From NCBI GenBank assembly GCA_020881915.1, contig JAJFPB010000003.1:2170001-2234000 (forward strand): DNA of 64,000 nt. The letters run 5' to 3'. The translations under genes were made by a program, and so were the position numbers. The first letter of the stretch is position 1; each line of letters begins with the position of its first letter. The notes beneath the pieces are model-generated. The model had not been told where the DNA came from. It made no database searches and saw only the letters and a program-made list of their open reading frames with translations. The stretch comes from Paramyrothecium sp. XJ0827. Its lineage: Eukaryota > Ascomycota > Sordariomycetes > Hypocreales > Stachybotryaceae. Positions 46,201-57,081 of this stretch are shown in pieces.

Positions 46201-46459
46201 TGGAGCGGAGGACAGCATCTCTCCCGGCCTTGCCGAGGACCGTGCCGACGAGGCCGCGGGCGAGCTCAAGGCTGGAGACGGTGGTGAATTTGGCGGCATC
46301 CAGGGAGTACGAGCTCACTAGGAAGCCGAGTCTCACGGCCAGGCTCGTGGAGCGAGTCGCAAGGCTCACGGCTCGAGCCAGCGGCGACGGCAGCAGCGTG
46401 GGTCCGGGCTGCGGGGCCTTGTTGATGTCGGCCACGACGACCTCTCGGCTGGTGGCCAT
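43217..46459 (-). CDS. Large class 3 (alpha/beta) lipase, diacylglycerol-lipase type
   Basis: Single exon, 1080 residues, start at the first ATG (Met-Ala-Thr-Ser-Arg). The lipase core is at the C-terminal side: VLVCRGTLGFEDVMADVACDY, shown here in part, provides the oxyanion side; MCGHSLGGAV is the nucleophile elbow (Ser 836); YAYGSPGVMS and VVHGNDVVPHLSLG (Asp 922) carry the next active-site segments. A region of about 600 residues before the core is low-complexity, Ser/Pro/Arg-rich (SPSRSRLPG, SRSPSRASR) and probably disordered and phosphorylated. The N-terminal 200 residues have several mildly hydrophobic helices that may associate with membrane. The arrangement resembles fungal sn1-diacylglycerol-lipase-like proteins, which split fatty acid from diacylglycerol or related lipids. 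It is likely cytosolic or membrane-bound, since no signal peptide is seen. Confidence 0.9.
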   Translation of the reverse strand: MATSREVVVADINKAPQPGPTLLPSPLARAVSLATRSTSLAVRLGFLVSSYSLDAAKFTTVSSLELARGLVGTVLGKAGRDAVLRSRTELATADAEAILERSLESLHHTVTQIVFWTTAGFRLTGMSISAASDVSQLALSFLDQLFGSTDSSRAIASIITLVRREFDNPATGTTGEKVSVLDLIVALAAVAYLQRQCRRCDEEQERRRAFEEVIWDVVVLNDGQRVDVHEESLSGIHRGHYRNHGVAAEDRLVPQSNLPQLDDPSSNWQGLEEDDDAVFSRIRGQIAAALPSDATVSVSSSVSTVQTITVDIRGSQPLSITPPPGAEVIETKSTAQLLESTGPSQASDSQPSYRVVYRIERNKLRSATLASDGQEAEQTVEDVLQNPSQPRRQPGEALLLPDIQQSPDPSALLDIPTPAANQKKQRSPPNPRNPNSDSANPSHEVRNERRLLSEGKPGPSTAKKAADKRKGLKQVLKGSSQSLSNMWHKDSSNNAAEALVPKGKSGLKSSVPPYLPGTSSPSRSRLPGRQAIRDSHPSSRSPSRASRVSIHEHRRDSIISTAESYSASSAGGLRPASPTIVRREVAAEESITRPRNDSNSRGSVPPSPSRHHRRLNSNSQSIYGAAMNESQTSLVLSSYHQKSVYSASDALNVLRREGIVSGTFPHAHLLDNMTRYMRFSSASYGSHFLKYLGISKDLPLLQVQDDVHQDVRHFVHHTESEAGNILLASFTDPQGGTDASGKTGTGVPLVHYISLDHAQKAVVLVCRGTLGFEDVMADVACDYDILTWRGRGYKVHKGIHASARRLLYGGDGRVLVTLREALEEFPEYGIVMCGHSLGGAVTAILGIMLSEPNPKGVGFVTSTEPHNRLVADGMVIEGSINDVKLPSGRRIHIYAYGSPGVMSRSLSMITRGLITSVVHGNDVVPHLSLGLLHDFQAVALGFKKDDNQAKADIRQQIWRALQENVTNKWHNNSAFNSATGDDKSWMLPALASLRSSLKNEKLYPPGEVFTVEAKRVLRRDAFLGPDEEHIGRPAQRVVLKYVKDVEARFGEVRFGASMLLDHSPARYEDILNRLRLGVAD

Positions 46460-47021
46460 GAGGAGAGAGGAGATGAGACGCCGGGCGCAGTCGCTAGATG
46501 GATGCGAGTAGTTGCGCCCAGGTTGAGAACATGGCTTTTAAAAGGAATGGACGAAAATAGCTGTGATGATGGGAGACGGTTGTTGTGGTTGTGGTTGCGG
46601 TTGTGGTTGTGTCGTGTCAATCCAACCCAATCCCGTGGACATTTTGCCCCAACAAAGTGGTGGCAAAACGGCCGTGTCCCACTCGGGAAAGACGTTGAAT
46701 GAATCGTGAACCGCATTGCCTTATTACGATTAGCATGTCGCCTGAGCCCCGGATCCACGTTTCTTGCATGTGAAAGCTCCGCCGTGCCGAATGAGAGGCC
46801 CGCAACCCCTGGCGCTAGCATCTGTCGGTTCAAGTTCACTTTTAGCGGGAGGCATGCTTGGATGGTTGCATACACACAGCAGTCAACTTTGACCGCTGAT
46901 AATCACATCGTCACTTGGAGTTGAATCAAAAGCAACGCTTGTATAATAATACTGGCTAATAGATATTGATAAAGATGTTGAGCCTTGCTCAACACGAACC
47001 GCCGTCTCCCGCCCCGTCCCT
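46460..47021. other. Intergenic stretch upstream of the lipase gene
   Basis: No gene. A run of imperfect GTTGTG/GTTGCG repeats at about 46575-46615 lies in what would be the promoter or leader of the minus-strand lipase gene. Confidence 0.45.
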
Positions 47022-47746
47022 TCATCGCTGGCGAACGAGCCCAGCCGCCACCACCACCGTGACCGCCACCATCAGCACAGAGCCAGCCAGGAGGACCACC
47101 TCGCGGGCGATGCCCTATGCGCCGAGGTAACGGGTCCTTTGCACTCCCCAGCGTACCTCGCCCAAGCTCTCCATCAAGTCCGCACCGACGCCAGGCAATA
47201 GACGTGTCCGTTCGTTCGCCGCAGTGGGCCGCGCTCCTCCGCCCCTGGCAGGGGCGCTGCCCTGGCTTTTTGGGGTCACCAGCGTCAGCAACAGTCCACT
47301 CACTTGCTTCAGCCCAACGAAATGACTCCGGATGTGACTTACAAGATTGTCAGGGCGGAGGAGTCTGGCCCACTGTCGGGCTCAGCGCTGGACAACGTTG
47401 CCTGGCCGTCGGCGGGCGCGGCAGGAGAGACATCGGGGTTGGTGACGACTGGGGAGCTGGCTGGCTGGCTAAGTGGTGATGGCGGTGGTGGTGGTTGTAG
47501 TGATGGCGGCGGCTGGGCACGCCCCGCGATGACAGGGACGGGCACCTCGAGGGTGTGGGAGACGGCACTGAAATGACCATGGTTAGCGGCTGAAAGTGCA
47601 TGTCCAAGTACAACAGAGAGCTGCGAGATGGTGTGGCAGACGGAAGTGTAGCATGGTGAGAGTTGCCAGCGTTGCGAAAAGGAACGGGACAAAGACGGTC
47701 GAATGAGTGGACGGAACCAAGAAAGGATGACTTACAACCAAGACAT
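47022..47746 (-). CDS. Pro-rich tail-anchored membrane protein (145 aa), four exons
   Basis: Exons 47746-47736, 47567-47343, 47265-47157 and 47114-47022. Introns are 168, 77 and 42 bp, all GT-AG, with phases 2, 2 and 0, so the frame is kept throughout. The first exon is only 11 bases (Met-Ser-Trp plus two). The product has a Pro-rich stretch (PPPSLQPPPPPSPLSQP), an acidic Ser-rich linker (SSAEPDSGPDSSAL), a short ERTRLLPG motif and a C-terminal hydrophobic helix (VVLLAGSVLMVAVTVVV) ending in VRQR. That is the design of a tail-anchored protein with the bulk in the cytosol. No family recognised. The C-terminal three exons are well supported by the frame rescue. The micro-exon start and the 42-bp intron are the weakest parts; the leader before the ATG is unusually AT-rich. 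Confidence 0.5.
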
Positions 47747-49185
47747 ATTTTTATTTTTAAAAAAATTTGTTAAAAATTTCCAAAATTTTTGTTTGATGGT
47801 TGAGGAGGAGAAAAAGAAGAGGGCAGCAGAAGTGGAATGGAGCGGATTAAAAGGTCGAGCATGGGACGTACGGTGGACCTGCCGTCTGTTGAAACATCAA
47901 GCGACAACAACAGAGCAACTGCAGCGGTGTCCATTCACCAAGGTAAGCGAGAGCAATTGCAGTTGTCGCAGCTGCCAACCAAGGAACGCCACGTGCCTAC
48001 CTTGTGTTGAGGAAGATTGACAATGGGTGTCAGGTAGCGGCCGCCTGTCTGGACAATTACCATTTCGGCGCATGCCAGCTTTGCCTCACATCCAGGTCCT
48101 CAACTGGGAGAGCGGCAGTTAGCCACTTCGGTAACCGTGTGATATGGACAGTGCATTGTGAAGGTACCTTATTGGTGAAGTCGTAGACACGACTTCTTGC
48201 CTGGGCAATGCAACATCCTAACGATCAACCCTTCTGCAACACCGTTACTCAATGCTTCGAGGACATTCCATGAAGAAGCGGCGGGGGAACGGCAAATCTG
48301 TACCCATATCCGAAATGTGGTGCCATTTCCTGCACCAACAACAACCAATCTCGGATTCGCATGTTGTGCAAGCTTATCTCACCACCAGTGTGAAACCTGG
48401 TGCCTGGGTGACTTGAATTATCTTCTAACTTGACGTCTTGATAAGGATCGGGGGCGACACCAATGTCTTGTAGATGTGAGTAAGGCGATGTAGGCGGCAG
48501 CAACACCAAAGCCTATACCTTAGAATTCTTCAACAGGTTGGCTGGTAGAGCGACCTGCAGGTGACGAAGTCAAGAACAGAGTGCTGCCACAAGATTTGTG
48601 CCCACTGCAGCACATGAGATCACGGTACCAAGGCAGGCGAGGGCGGTGATATCGATGGTGCTGGCGAAGAGGATGAGACCGGAGAAGAATATCAATCCGT
48701 TAGTCGTCCGTCACTTTAGAGGGATAACACTCCTATACGCGTGAAGCATTTTAAAAAATAATCTTAATGATCTTTGGTCTCCATAATATCTGGCTTTTCC
48801 CTTGCTCTTATCCCCTCATCTCTTGCTTTGGTTCAATTTTTATTTTTTAAAAATTTAAAATTTTCCAACTTGAGAAAACAGTTTTCTTGTTTTCATCACA
48901 GAAGAAAACTCTTTTTATGCCCTTTGCCTCTCTCTCATTTCTCGCAACGGCGATGGCCCTGGCGACCATAAATACGTCAAGTAAATCTCCTCGTCTTCCA
49001 GGTTCTGGCGGCTACGACAACAAAGCTTTCACTTCCTCTTTACCACGTCGTCGACACAACATCTTCCCGTCCCAGAAACACACTACATCTGCGCCAATAT
49101 TCATCGGCTCACGGCGCTAGTCCCCAGGCTCTCGCCGTACCATTATCCACCCTCACCTCAATAGCTATTCTTCGCCATCACAGTC
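47747..49185. other. Intergenic stretch, possible gene relic
   Basis: No intact gene. On the minus strand, fragments such as 48509-48249 and a hydrophobic stretch in 48700-48590 read like pieces of a protein, but no start, consistent frame or splice set joins them. AT-rich strings at 47748-47795 and 48840-48870 resemble each other and one at 28434. Confidence 0.4.
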
Positions 49186-49893
49186 ATGTTTCAATGGTTG
49201 TTTGGCCACCGCTTTTTCCAGCAGTCCTCACGGCCAGCACCCGATCCAAACAAGAAATCAACTCTGCCCTCGACCACACCTAGCGATGACCCCCCACCCT
49301 ATGAAGACTCACGCCCAAGGGCTTCCAGAAACATCCTGGCTTGCGGATTAGCCGGTTGTCCCTCTGGGCATAGGCTGACGTGGACACCCTGCGATGACCA
49401 GAGGCCCCGCTGGCTTCTCAGGCAAGTTTTTGCGTCCTACGAAAAGCACTTTGCAGCAACACTACACATTGTGGCCAAGAACCTCCCTGGCCTGATGAAA
49501 GACGGCTTCTACTGGGATGAGAAAAATGTAGACCACGAGAAAGGCTTCATGATCGACGGAGTTGGCTGGCTCCAACACAGCTGGGGGTACAACAGCCCAC
49601 AGCACCAGACTCGCTGCTATACACTCTCGGATACAAGCCACGACCCGCAATGGGTTGGATTCCTCGAGGTCTGCGCATTGAAGGGGCCTGTTCTTAACAA
49701 CTTTCGTATACGCGATCTCTCCCCGGATCAAATTTTCTGGGCTTCCGGACGAAACCCGCAAAATGAAAGCGTCTACCTGTACGACTCATTCCGTCCGCAT
49801 TTGAGTTACAATGCCATATGTGACGACCTGCGATTGAAGGGTTGGTGGCCGCGCCTACGTCGTGTAGGTCAGCAGGGAGGCGCATCATCATAG
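49186..49893 (+). CDS. Hypothetical protein with PPPY motif (235 aa)
   Basis: Single exon starting Met-Phe-Gln-Trp-Leu-Phe. No family recognised. Near residue 43 it has DDPPPYEDS, a PY motif of the kind bound by WW domains (for example of Rsp5-type ubiquitin ligases). The body has a C-x4-C pair (ACGLAGCPSGHRLTW), aromatic-rich segments (DGFYWDEKNVDHEKGF, GVGWLQHSWGY) and a C-terminal ESVYLYDSFRPHLSYN. Composition looks like a real soluble protein. No signal peptide or membrane helix. It is probably lineage-restricted. Confidence 0.65.
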   Translation: MFQWLFGHRFFQQSSRPAPDPNKKSTLPSTTPSDDPPPYEDSRPRASRNILACGLAGCPSGHRLTWTPCDDQRPRWLLRQVFASYEKHFAATLHIVAKNLPGLMKDGFYWDEKNVDHEKGFMIDGVGWLQHSWGYNSPQHQTRCYTLSDTSHDPQWVGFLEVCALKGPVLNNFRIRDLSPDQIFWASGRNPQNESVYLYDSFRPHLSYNAICDDLRLKGWWPRLRRVGQQGGASS

Positions 49894-52004
49894 CTGTAAC
49901 AAGGAGGATCGCATCATTACATGCTTGTCCACCGTCGTGCCGAATCCAGCTATGATTTGTTGGGGGTAGACATTTCTACTTTGCCTCCTCCAGAGCTCCG
50001 AAGCACCCTACAGAAGTCTGTATCAATTGAAGCATTTTTCATTTGGTCATACCCGCAAAGAGGGTGTCCAACGTGCTTATGTTCATTGAGTAGAGTGTAA
50101 CTAGGGTGACGCAGATTTATGGATATCCAATAAGGATATGGTTGGAGGATGTGGCGTCTACAGAGTAATTCGCCAAGAAATCAAGACGCAAATTCAACAA
50201 TAATTCTCGTAAGGGATGTGATGCTACCTTGGCTTCTGGCTTCCTGTTTTTGCCTTTCCCCCTCGGGGATTGCTCATAGTTCTGGGATAGCGGGACAGTG
50301 GTCAAACGTGTTGGCGATGTTTCTCCTTGAGCCGTGCCGAAATTTGGACAGTTGAAATAGCATTAGGAGCATGAAGTTGCGGGTCATTCAACCAAGGCCG
50401 TTAACTGACGGAAATATGAATGCTGAGTATTTTACCTCACACAGACAGAACAAGGCAGACACGATATCTCCCGTGGCGACGCGTCGCCCTTTGGCCTGCT
50501 ATTAGAACCGAATAGATCCTCTGAAAATTCAAGCCGTAGATAGAGTTTCGGCGCTACAATAGTTAAGGGCATGGAAGGGAATCCGGGCTTCGACTTTGTT
50601 TAAATGCTTCAGGTTATGGCAGCATGTTCCAACAGAATTTATGAACTTCATGAGGTCGCCACCATGGTAAGCTTACAACAGTTAATAGAATGTGCTACCT
50701 ATGCCTAATCGGAATGCTTGCGAGTACATTGCAAGTCGGAGAGAGGGACTATGCAGTTGGCCAAGAGACCTATCATTTTGTCAATCATCTAGTCAAGTCA
50801 ACCCCATTGAGTGGCAGATTCGTTTTAGCAGTCTTTGAAACATTGTAGATATACCCAGAACTTTTACTTCCGGCTCACAACGGATTTACTCATCTCCTGG
50901 AGCTACTCTAACGTTTGAAAAGAATGGTTTTGGACGGAGTATGTCTTCAACATTCGTCGAGAGCCCGCAGTTCCACTGACTAGCTGCAAGCGATTGCAGA
51001 ACAAAAGTGCCTGCTTGGTTTTCATGCTAAAGGAGAGGATCATGTTAAAGATGGTCCGTCGTGATATACGACAATGACAGAGCCTTCATACTTACAGCAC
51101 AATGGCAATGGTGCGGTCGATGGGGGGCTGGTCTAATGCCCTCAGTTATGGACTTAGTATGAAGAAGTAAGGCCTATTCGGTTTTAGTCCGAAAGACTGT
51201 GACTGAAGCCATTTCCCGCAATCCAGAGGAGCTCTATCGCAGTTTGGGAGGTGACGTTTAAGGCGCGAGCCGTGCTAAGGCCGGCTTCTGATTCTTCGGT
51301 CGCCTCTATTCAGAGTAGTCGAGTGGGGAGCAAACCGCAGACCGCGAAAGCAAATTCAATAGCTAATAATGTCCCTTGTAAATATGCTAAATTCTCTACA
51401 AAATGTCTATAAAGAATAGAAAAATTTTGGCTTATGATTTCATAATGATTTCCTTAACTGAAGTCTTACAAGAATCTCATGAGAATTTAGGTAGAAGTAG
51501 CTGCTTGGAGAACCTTCCTTTTCACAAGTTCCTCATTTTACAGTGTTACTTCTTTTCGCTAACCGCTCAGTAATACACCTATAGCTTCTCAAGGCCGGTT
51601 GGTTAAATCTAGAAAGCCAGTAGTATCTTGAATGATTGCCGTGGCGGATTTGTTGTTTGGAATGAGGTAAAAGACCGTTCCCGGAAGATTCATCTTTGGA
51701 AAGGCACGTCTGGAGAGAAAAGGATCTCGCGGAGCTCGTCACGAAGCGCTCGAACGTATCTAACTGTTGGCAGCGAACAAAAGCAAGTCAGGGGAGGCTG
51801 AATATTGGATGAAGCGTCTTGTTTGGCAGACATTCAGTGAGAGGTAGCGCGGGGAGTGCAGGCAGCCGTCGCAAACACCAGAAAACAGAAAACCACATTC
51901 TCACAACATCTTGGGCTTCATCTCCTAAGACACAACTCCGCAGACCACGCGCTTTGGTATCGCACTGCAAATCCTCCATCAATTTCTCCTTCGTTGCCGT
52001 CCCG
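49894..52004. other. 2.1-kb intergenic stretch without a gene
   Basis: No supported coding region. The open frame of the next gene extends back to 51819, but that part lacks protein-like character. Confidence 0.5.
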
Positions 52005-53870
52005 ATGGCTTCACGCACCCGCGCAAAACGTGGACGCAACAATCCAACCGACCTTGAACCTTCCATTGAGGAGGCCGCCTCTAACGGTGCGCCTCTGCCG
52101 TTCAACAGCGACAAAATCAGCGACAGCCAGGACCCCAGCAGCATGGTTCATGCAGCCGATGGAACACAAAAGCATGAAGCGAATACGCCAGCACCGCAAT
52201 TGCGCGCCATGGTATTAGGCCGCTATGTGCTAGTACCACAAACCTACGATCCCGACACGTACGGCCCTAATGCTCGGATGCCATGGACGCCCGAGCCAGA
52301 GCCATATAGCCCCGACACATATGCAGCTTGGGGACAGAAGCATTTTGGCCAAGAGTGGTACGACTTGCGAAAGACCATGCTCGAGGAAAGGAACATCTAT
52401 CTGGAGTACGACGGAGTCTACATGGAGCGCCAGAGGGCGCTACGGATAATAGAACACAAGGTCGAAATGCGGCCATTCAAGCCGGACGCATACGTCTTGG
52501 ATAAGAGCTGGCAGCGCTTCTGGCCTCGACTGTCCAAGGAGTTAGGCATCCCCAGCAATCACTCATCTCCCACGTCGTCAAAGGACGCTGAGGACAGCGA
52601 TACTGACCTCAGCGGGTACGACACATACCCTCCAACCCCCGAGGCTCGCGAACCGACCCCTCTCCCCGACGATCCATGGGAACGACTAGAGGTGCTTCGA
52701 AAGCAGCTTTTTTGGGGCGAGGAGGAATATCAGTTCGAGAAGATTTTCTTTAGAGAAGGCCTCATAGATCAAGCCAGGGCGCAACGTGAAGATGATCCAG
52801 GAGACAAGCAGGCCCGCGAGAAGCGCGAGCTAATGGAAAGCTTTCGTTATGTGGACCCTGGTCGGTTCAAAATTGAACAGCGTCATTTTCAGAATCACAT
52901 CGATCTCCCTGGGAAGGGCTGGACGCGGGAGGAGATCATTGCGGATTATGAAGCCGATGTGGCTATGAACGAATGGCGAAAGAAGAATCCTCCACCAGAC
53001 GGGTCTGGACCTCTCGGCACGGCAGTCACCCTGGAAGAAGAAGCCTCCGATACCAGCTGGCATCAAGAGTTCAGAAACGCCTGGGTTCGCTTCTACGGAT
53101 CGCACACCCCCAAACTACCAAAGGGTACTGAGGACCACGGTGTCTTCGAACTCTGGAGCAAAGGCATATACGGTCGCATCTCCCGCCAGCGACAGCGAGA
53201 GGCTCTACTGTCTGGCGCCAAGGGCGATGCTTCATCATATGCAGAAGAGTTGCGGAGGATCGAGGCTGAAGAGCAAAGAGAACTTGAGGCCCTTGAAAAG
53301 GCCATCAAAAGGGCAGAACAGTTGACAGAAGAGAAGCGCCAACTACCGCCGCCTCGAAATCAGGAGGGAATGAATGCTATCTTTCCCAGGTGGAACGAAG
53401 TCGGTGCTCCTCCCTTATTCCAGAGCATGACGGCCTACCAAAATGGTTTCGGCGAAAGATCCACTAGGAGCGAAGTACCGCAGCCGCGAGCAAGAGCACC
53501 CTCACCAGCGACAGACATTTCTCGTAAAACTCGCGGCGGCCGAATCACTAAGAACGCAACTACATACGCGGAAACTTCGCCATTGACCGCGCCTCAACGC
53601 TGCACCCGGCAGCGCAAGACATATAACAAGGAGCGGGCAAGCCGAAGGCTTGCGAAGATGGAGCCTGAGTACGGGATGCTGGGAGATGAAGCGGCACCCC
53701 CGTCGCCAGAACCCTTGATCACACACCGAGTCAAGGCCCCGGGCCCTCGCAATGGCAGACTATCGAAGAAGCCAACGGCGACCAGGGGTGAGAAACCTCA
53801 AGGCATTGTGAAGTTCAAGCGGGCAGGGACAAGTCGTCCAAAAACGCCAGCGAAAAGATCGAAGGGCTGA
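52005..53870 (+). CDS. Charged hypothetical protein, probably nuclear (621 aa)
   Basis: Single exon. The start is placed at 52005 (Met-Ala-Ser-Arg-Thr-Arg-Ala-Lys-Arg); the frame is open 62 codons further up, but that part is composition-only. The protein is highly charged. Two tandem TYDPDTYGPNARMPWTPE / PYSPDTYAAWG-like segments occur near 85-120. There is a coiled-coil-like stretch (EELRRIEAEEQRELEALEKA) near 420-450 and a basic C-terminus with several KR-rich patches (SRKTRGGRITK, KRAGTSRPKTPAKRSK) that look like nuclear-localisation or DNA-contact tails. No domain recognised; a chromatin- or nucleus-related role is only suggested by the tails. Confidence 0.7.
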   Translation: MASRTRAKRGRNNPTDLEPSIEEAASNGAPLPFNSDKISDSQDPSSMVHAADGTQKHEANTPAPQLRAMVLGRYVLVPQTYDPDTYGPNARMPWTPEPEPYSPDTYAAWGQKHFGQEWYDLRKTMLEERNIYLEYDGVYMERQRALRIIEHKVEMRPFKPDAYVLDKSWQRFWPRLSKELGIPSNHSSPTSSKDAEDSDTDLSGYDTYPPTPEAREPTPLPDDPWERLEVLRKQLFWGEEEYQFEKIFFREGLIDQARAQREDDPGDKQAREKRELMESFRYVDPGRFKIEQRHFQNHIDLPGKGWTREEIIADYEADVAMNEWRKKNPPPDGSGPLGTAVTLEEEASDTSWHQEFRNAWVRFYGSHTPKLPKGTEDHGVFELWSKGIYGRISRQRQREALLSGAKGDASSYAEELRRIEAEEQRELEALEKAIKRAEQLTEEKRQLPPPRNQEGMNAIFPRWNEVGAPPLFQSMTAYQNGFGERSTRSEVPQPRARAPSPATDISRKTRGGRITKNATTYAETSPLTAPQRCTRQRKTYNKERASRRLAKMEPEYGMLGDEAAPPSPEPLITHRVKAPGPRNGRLSKKPTATRGEKPQGIVKFKRAGTSRPKTPAKRSKG

Positions 53871-55673
53871 ATGAAGCCCCGGTAGCGTTTACCAAGGGCA
53901 CGAAGCGACTAGAGACGGGGTAAGCAGGAGCTATCGAGTAAAGAGGCGACGAGAAGCGCTATAGATGGCCTCTGTCGCTCATTCTCATGTAGTTGCAACA
54001 CTGATAATAGGACTTGATGGCAGTCGATGGAATGAGTTTCTTGAAATGGAATTTGGAGATTCTATGAATACTTCGGGCGAACCTCGTAATAAAGACGATA
54101 CCATGTCTTAAAGATGGGGAATGGCAGTCTCTTGAAAGATGTGGAGGGGCAGCGAAAAGGCATGATGATGTTCTAAATCCAAGGCATGTGCGGCCGGATC
54201 AGCAACACAACCCCCGATGATATCGTGATATCGTGATATCGTGTCGTGAGCCACTGAGACAGCCATAGCGGTGGCCACCAAGACCACCGGAAGTTCATAG
54301 ATTGAGCTCAGGAAAGTCCATAGACCATGTTTTTATTCGTAGCAGTCATAGGAAATATGGTCAAAATTTGAGCCCATTGCGTCAAGATACATGAAGATGG
54401 ATAATGCCTGCCATCTTGCACGTCTTCGCCGATAGCTTTGAATACCCAGAGACCATTTGGTTATGTGGATCGTGGTCCAGGGCAGCTATCCTCAATGCCT
54501 TCTGCTTCATGCAATAGATAATTTCACATTTAGAAACCTTGTGTTATTTGAGAAGCAGACCCGGGAGCGGGGACATAGACAAATGCAATTCACGGTTCAA
54601 CAGCTGGAACCTTGCCCCACATTGGCACATCGCACTGCGCTGGGTGCACGCTGGTCTAGCCGTCAATGACCGGAAATCCGTTGCAACCCGGTTTGCTCGT
54701 TACATGGATGGGAGAGCTGAATTCAGTCTGCGAGCGCCCATTCGAGTTGTAGCAATGCAGTCTTCAGGTGCGGTGTTGTGGTTTCTCAATCACTGTTGTT
54801 AGTCATTGATCATACAGCCCGTCGCCCTATAGCGTCTTAATCAGCGTATTAGCACAGGGAATTCAAAGGTGAGGCAGAATCACCGAACTTGTGAGCAACG
54901 GGTACTTACTACGTGGCAAGAAGCATGACTACTTCTGCCAGAAGTTGCCTTAGGCTCTTTGTACTCGATTGGCCTTTTATTTCAAGATGTTCCTAATTAT
55001 TCGCCCCATCTCTCAGAATGTGACACTCGCAGACTGCGCTCGACGAAGCCTTCGTGCCTCCCATAGGTTGACTCTGATACAAGATAAGTGAGTGCCCCAC
55101 GTGACACGGTAGGCTCTCCCTCAAAATGTCGTCCTCTCACAATTTGCCTACCAAGTTTCTCCTTCTACCCAATAAGGTAGGCAGGATTACGTTCTGACAG
55201 ACTGCTACAATATCATGAACTCCACACCCAGTTCACTAATCACCGGCCCTCCATCATCCATGCCAGAACCGGAAGCATGCGGTAAGAATCGCAAGTCCGA
55301 GGACAGTCTCAGAGTTAGAAAGGCACGCCAGCCTTTCCAGACAAGGGCTATGCCAGACACCTGGCCAGGAAAAGGGCACGGAAAATGATGGCTCAGCCTT
55401 TCCTCAACAATACCCTCATGAATGATACCACGCCGGCCTGTTCCTTGAAGCAATTCCAGCGCCCGCACCTGTGTAAATGCCCTTATGATCTCAGCTCCAC
55501 CAGATTCGTAGGACGCTTGAACTCAAAACCAAGGGGTCTCCGAGGCCCCGCTGAGCTAGACGGTGGACTTGACGGGTTCAACTGGAAAGTCCAGTTTGAA
55601 CCGGGCGGGCCCTTCTTTGTCTTGGAACTGGTATTTCCAATCTCTTGCCTTTCATCCTATATACTGATCTCAT
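53871..55673. other. 1.8-kb intergenic stretch with a short tandem repeat
   Basis: No supported gene. Three perfect copies of GATATCGT sit at 54219-54242. The sequence just before 55674 is an ordinary promoter-like stretch. Confidence 0.5.
54219..54242. repeat. 3 x GATATCGT tandem repeat
   Basis: Three uninterrupted copies of an 8-base unit that contains the palindrome GATATC, in non-coding DNA. Confidence 0.85.
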
Positions 55674-56261
55674 ATGAAGCTATGGGATGCCGAGCCTCCT
55701 GAAACTCCCCACTATTCCGCTGCCCAGCGCGAGTGCCAGAATGCCGCGCTGCTCCAGATGATGCAAGCAGCTGTACTGCCCGAGAAAGCTGCTCTCGGCC
55801 CGATCTTGGTTGATCCGTTCCCGGAAACTAGCAAGGCCGCCGAAGCAAATACGTACGCGTTTTCCGATGAGCAGCGTATGCGCAATGCGGCTCTCCCAGA
55901 CACAGGACACTTCAAGCAGATCACAAAAGTCCCTCGTTTACGACAGTGCTACGGCTGGATGCGCTTCACTGGCGCTGAGTTGGCCCAGCAGTTGTCTGCG
56001 AGGCTGTTCCCGCCGACTATCAAGGTGGGCAGGGTTGAGCGTTCTATCAAGGAACAAACTACATACATTGCGATTGTCTATGAATCCATCCCGGCCGGCT
56101 CCAACGATCCAGAGACCAGGAAAGAGGTGCTGGAGTTCCTGAGATGCACCGGCTTCACTCAAGATCAAACTCTAAAGGACGATATTGGGAGAGCGGTGTG
56201 CTACTTGATTACTCCGATTTTGTGCACTGCAACGGACACGCCTGGGGCGTTAGAAAGATGA
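55674..56261 (+). CDS. Hypothetical fungal protein (195 aa)
   Basis: Single exon starting Met-Lys-Leu-Trp-Asp. The second half resembles a family of uncharacterised fungal proteins in which a TYIAIVYESIP-like strand is followed by NDPETRKEVLEFLRCTGF and a short C-terminal strand; the match is from memory of the pattern and is weak. No signal peptide or membrane segment. The first 70 residues are rich in Ala and polar residues. Function unknown. Confidence 0.6.
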   Translation: MKLWDAEPPETPHYSAAQRECQNAALLQMMQAAVLPEKAALGPILVDPFPETSKAAEANTYAFSDEQRMRNAALPDTGHFKQITKVPRLRQCYGWMRFTGAELAQQLSARLFPPTIKVGRVERSIKEQTTYIAIVYESIPAGSNDPETRKEVLEFLRCTGFTQDQTLKDDIGRAVCYLITPILCTATDTPGALER

Positions 56262-57081
56262 TGAGTAGTGATTATGACACTTAGTCATGTCCTAATCTCT
56301 CATGTATTATAGCAAATATCGCATAACGGCTCCCTCAATCTTGGCTGTTCCTTGATCTGATCCGGGTACCACCGGAGATGTTTTGATTCCGACCTACCGG
56401 TTCTCCAGCTTCGCAAACCGTCTGACTTATCTTTTAATGAATCAACCAAAGATTGCTCTCCGAAAGTCGTGGGCAAACAGAATCGGTGTTTTCATTGACA
56501 TCAGATTCGGCTGCACCAGAAGCGTGAGAGCCTCGTATTTTGGCTGCCACGGAGTTTTGTTTTGGTCGCTGTCACTGCCACTGTCATTGTCGCCGTCGCA
56601 GGTTTCTGTGTCCCATCCAGGGCATGCTGAGCAGTTTGTCGACGCTTTTAATACTGTTCATTCTCACCCCCAGAATTCATCCTGGAGATTTTCTCCGTAG
56701 ACTTACCTCGTGCGTTTGACGACAATTTCATTGCTCCCTTGCAAAGCTTAGTCACCTAAGAGCTTGTAGAGCCCATTGAATCTTTTGTTCAATTATCTGC
56801 CGTACTCTACCTCTGTCTTAGATACCTGGAACAAATACTCCAATATGTTGGTTGTTGTTGGCGAATGAGGGTAAGCTCCGGGTTAACCGCGGACTCATCT
56901 TCACAACCATCTCCTTTCATCTTCTCTGGCCTCTTATGTCTTGCCTAGGTACTTTCTCTACTCTTCAAGATTCGTAAAGACCCACTGACCATCATAAGCA
57001 TGTGGCTGCAAGTTTTAATGCAGGCCAGTACCTCGTCAAAAGAGAATTAAATCAAGCTAGCCTAGACCCACTGCAATCAAC
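56262..57081. other. Intergenic stretch upstream of the SRPK-like gene
   Basis: No gene supported. It should contain the promoter of the gene beginning at 57082. Confidence 0.45.

Noticed and set aside
48249..48700. Minus-strand fragments resembling a membrane protein
   Set aside because: No start, no consistent frame and no splice set could be found; at most a relic.
51819..52004. Upstream extension of the 621-residue gene
   Set aside because: The 62 added residues look like translated leader; the ATG at 52005 precedes the charged body directly.
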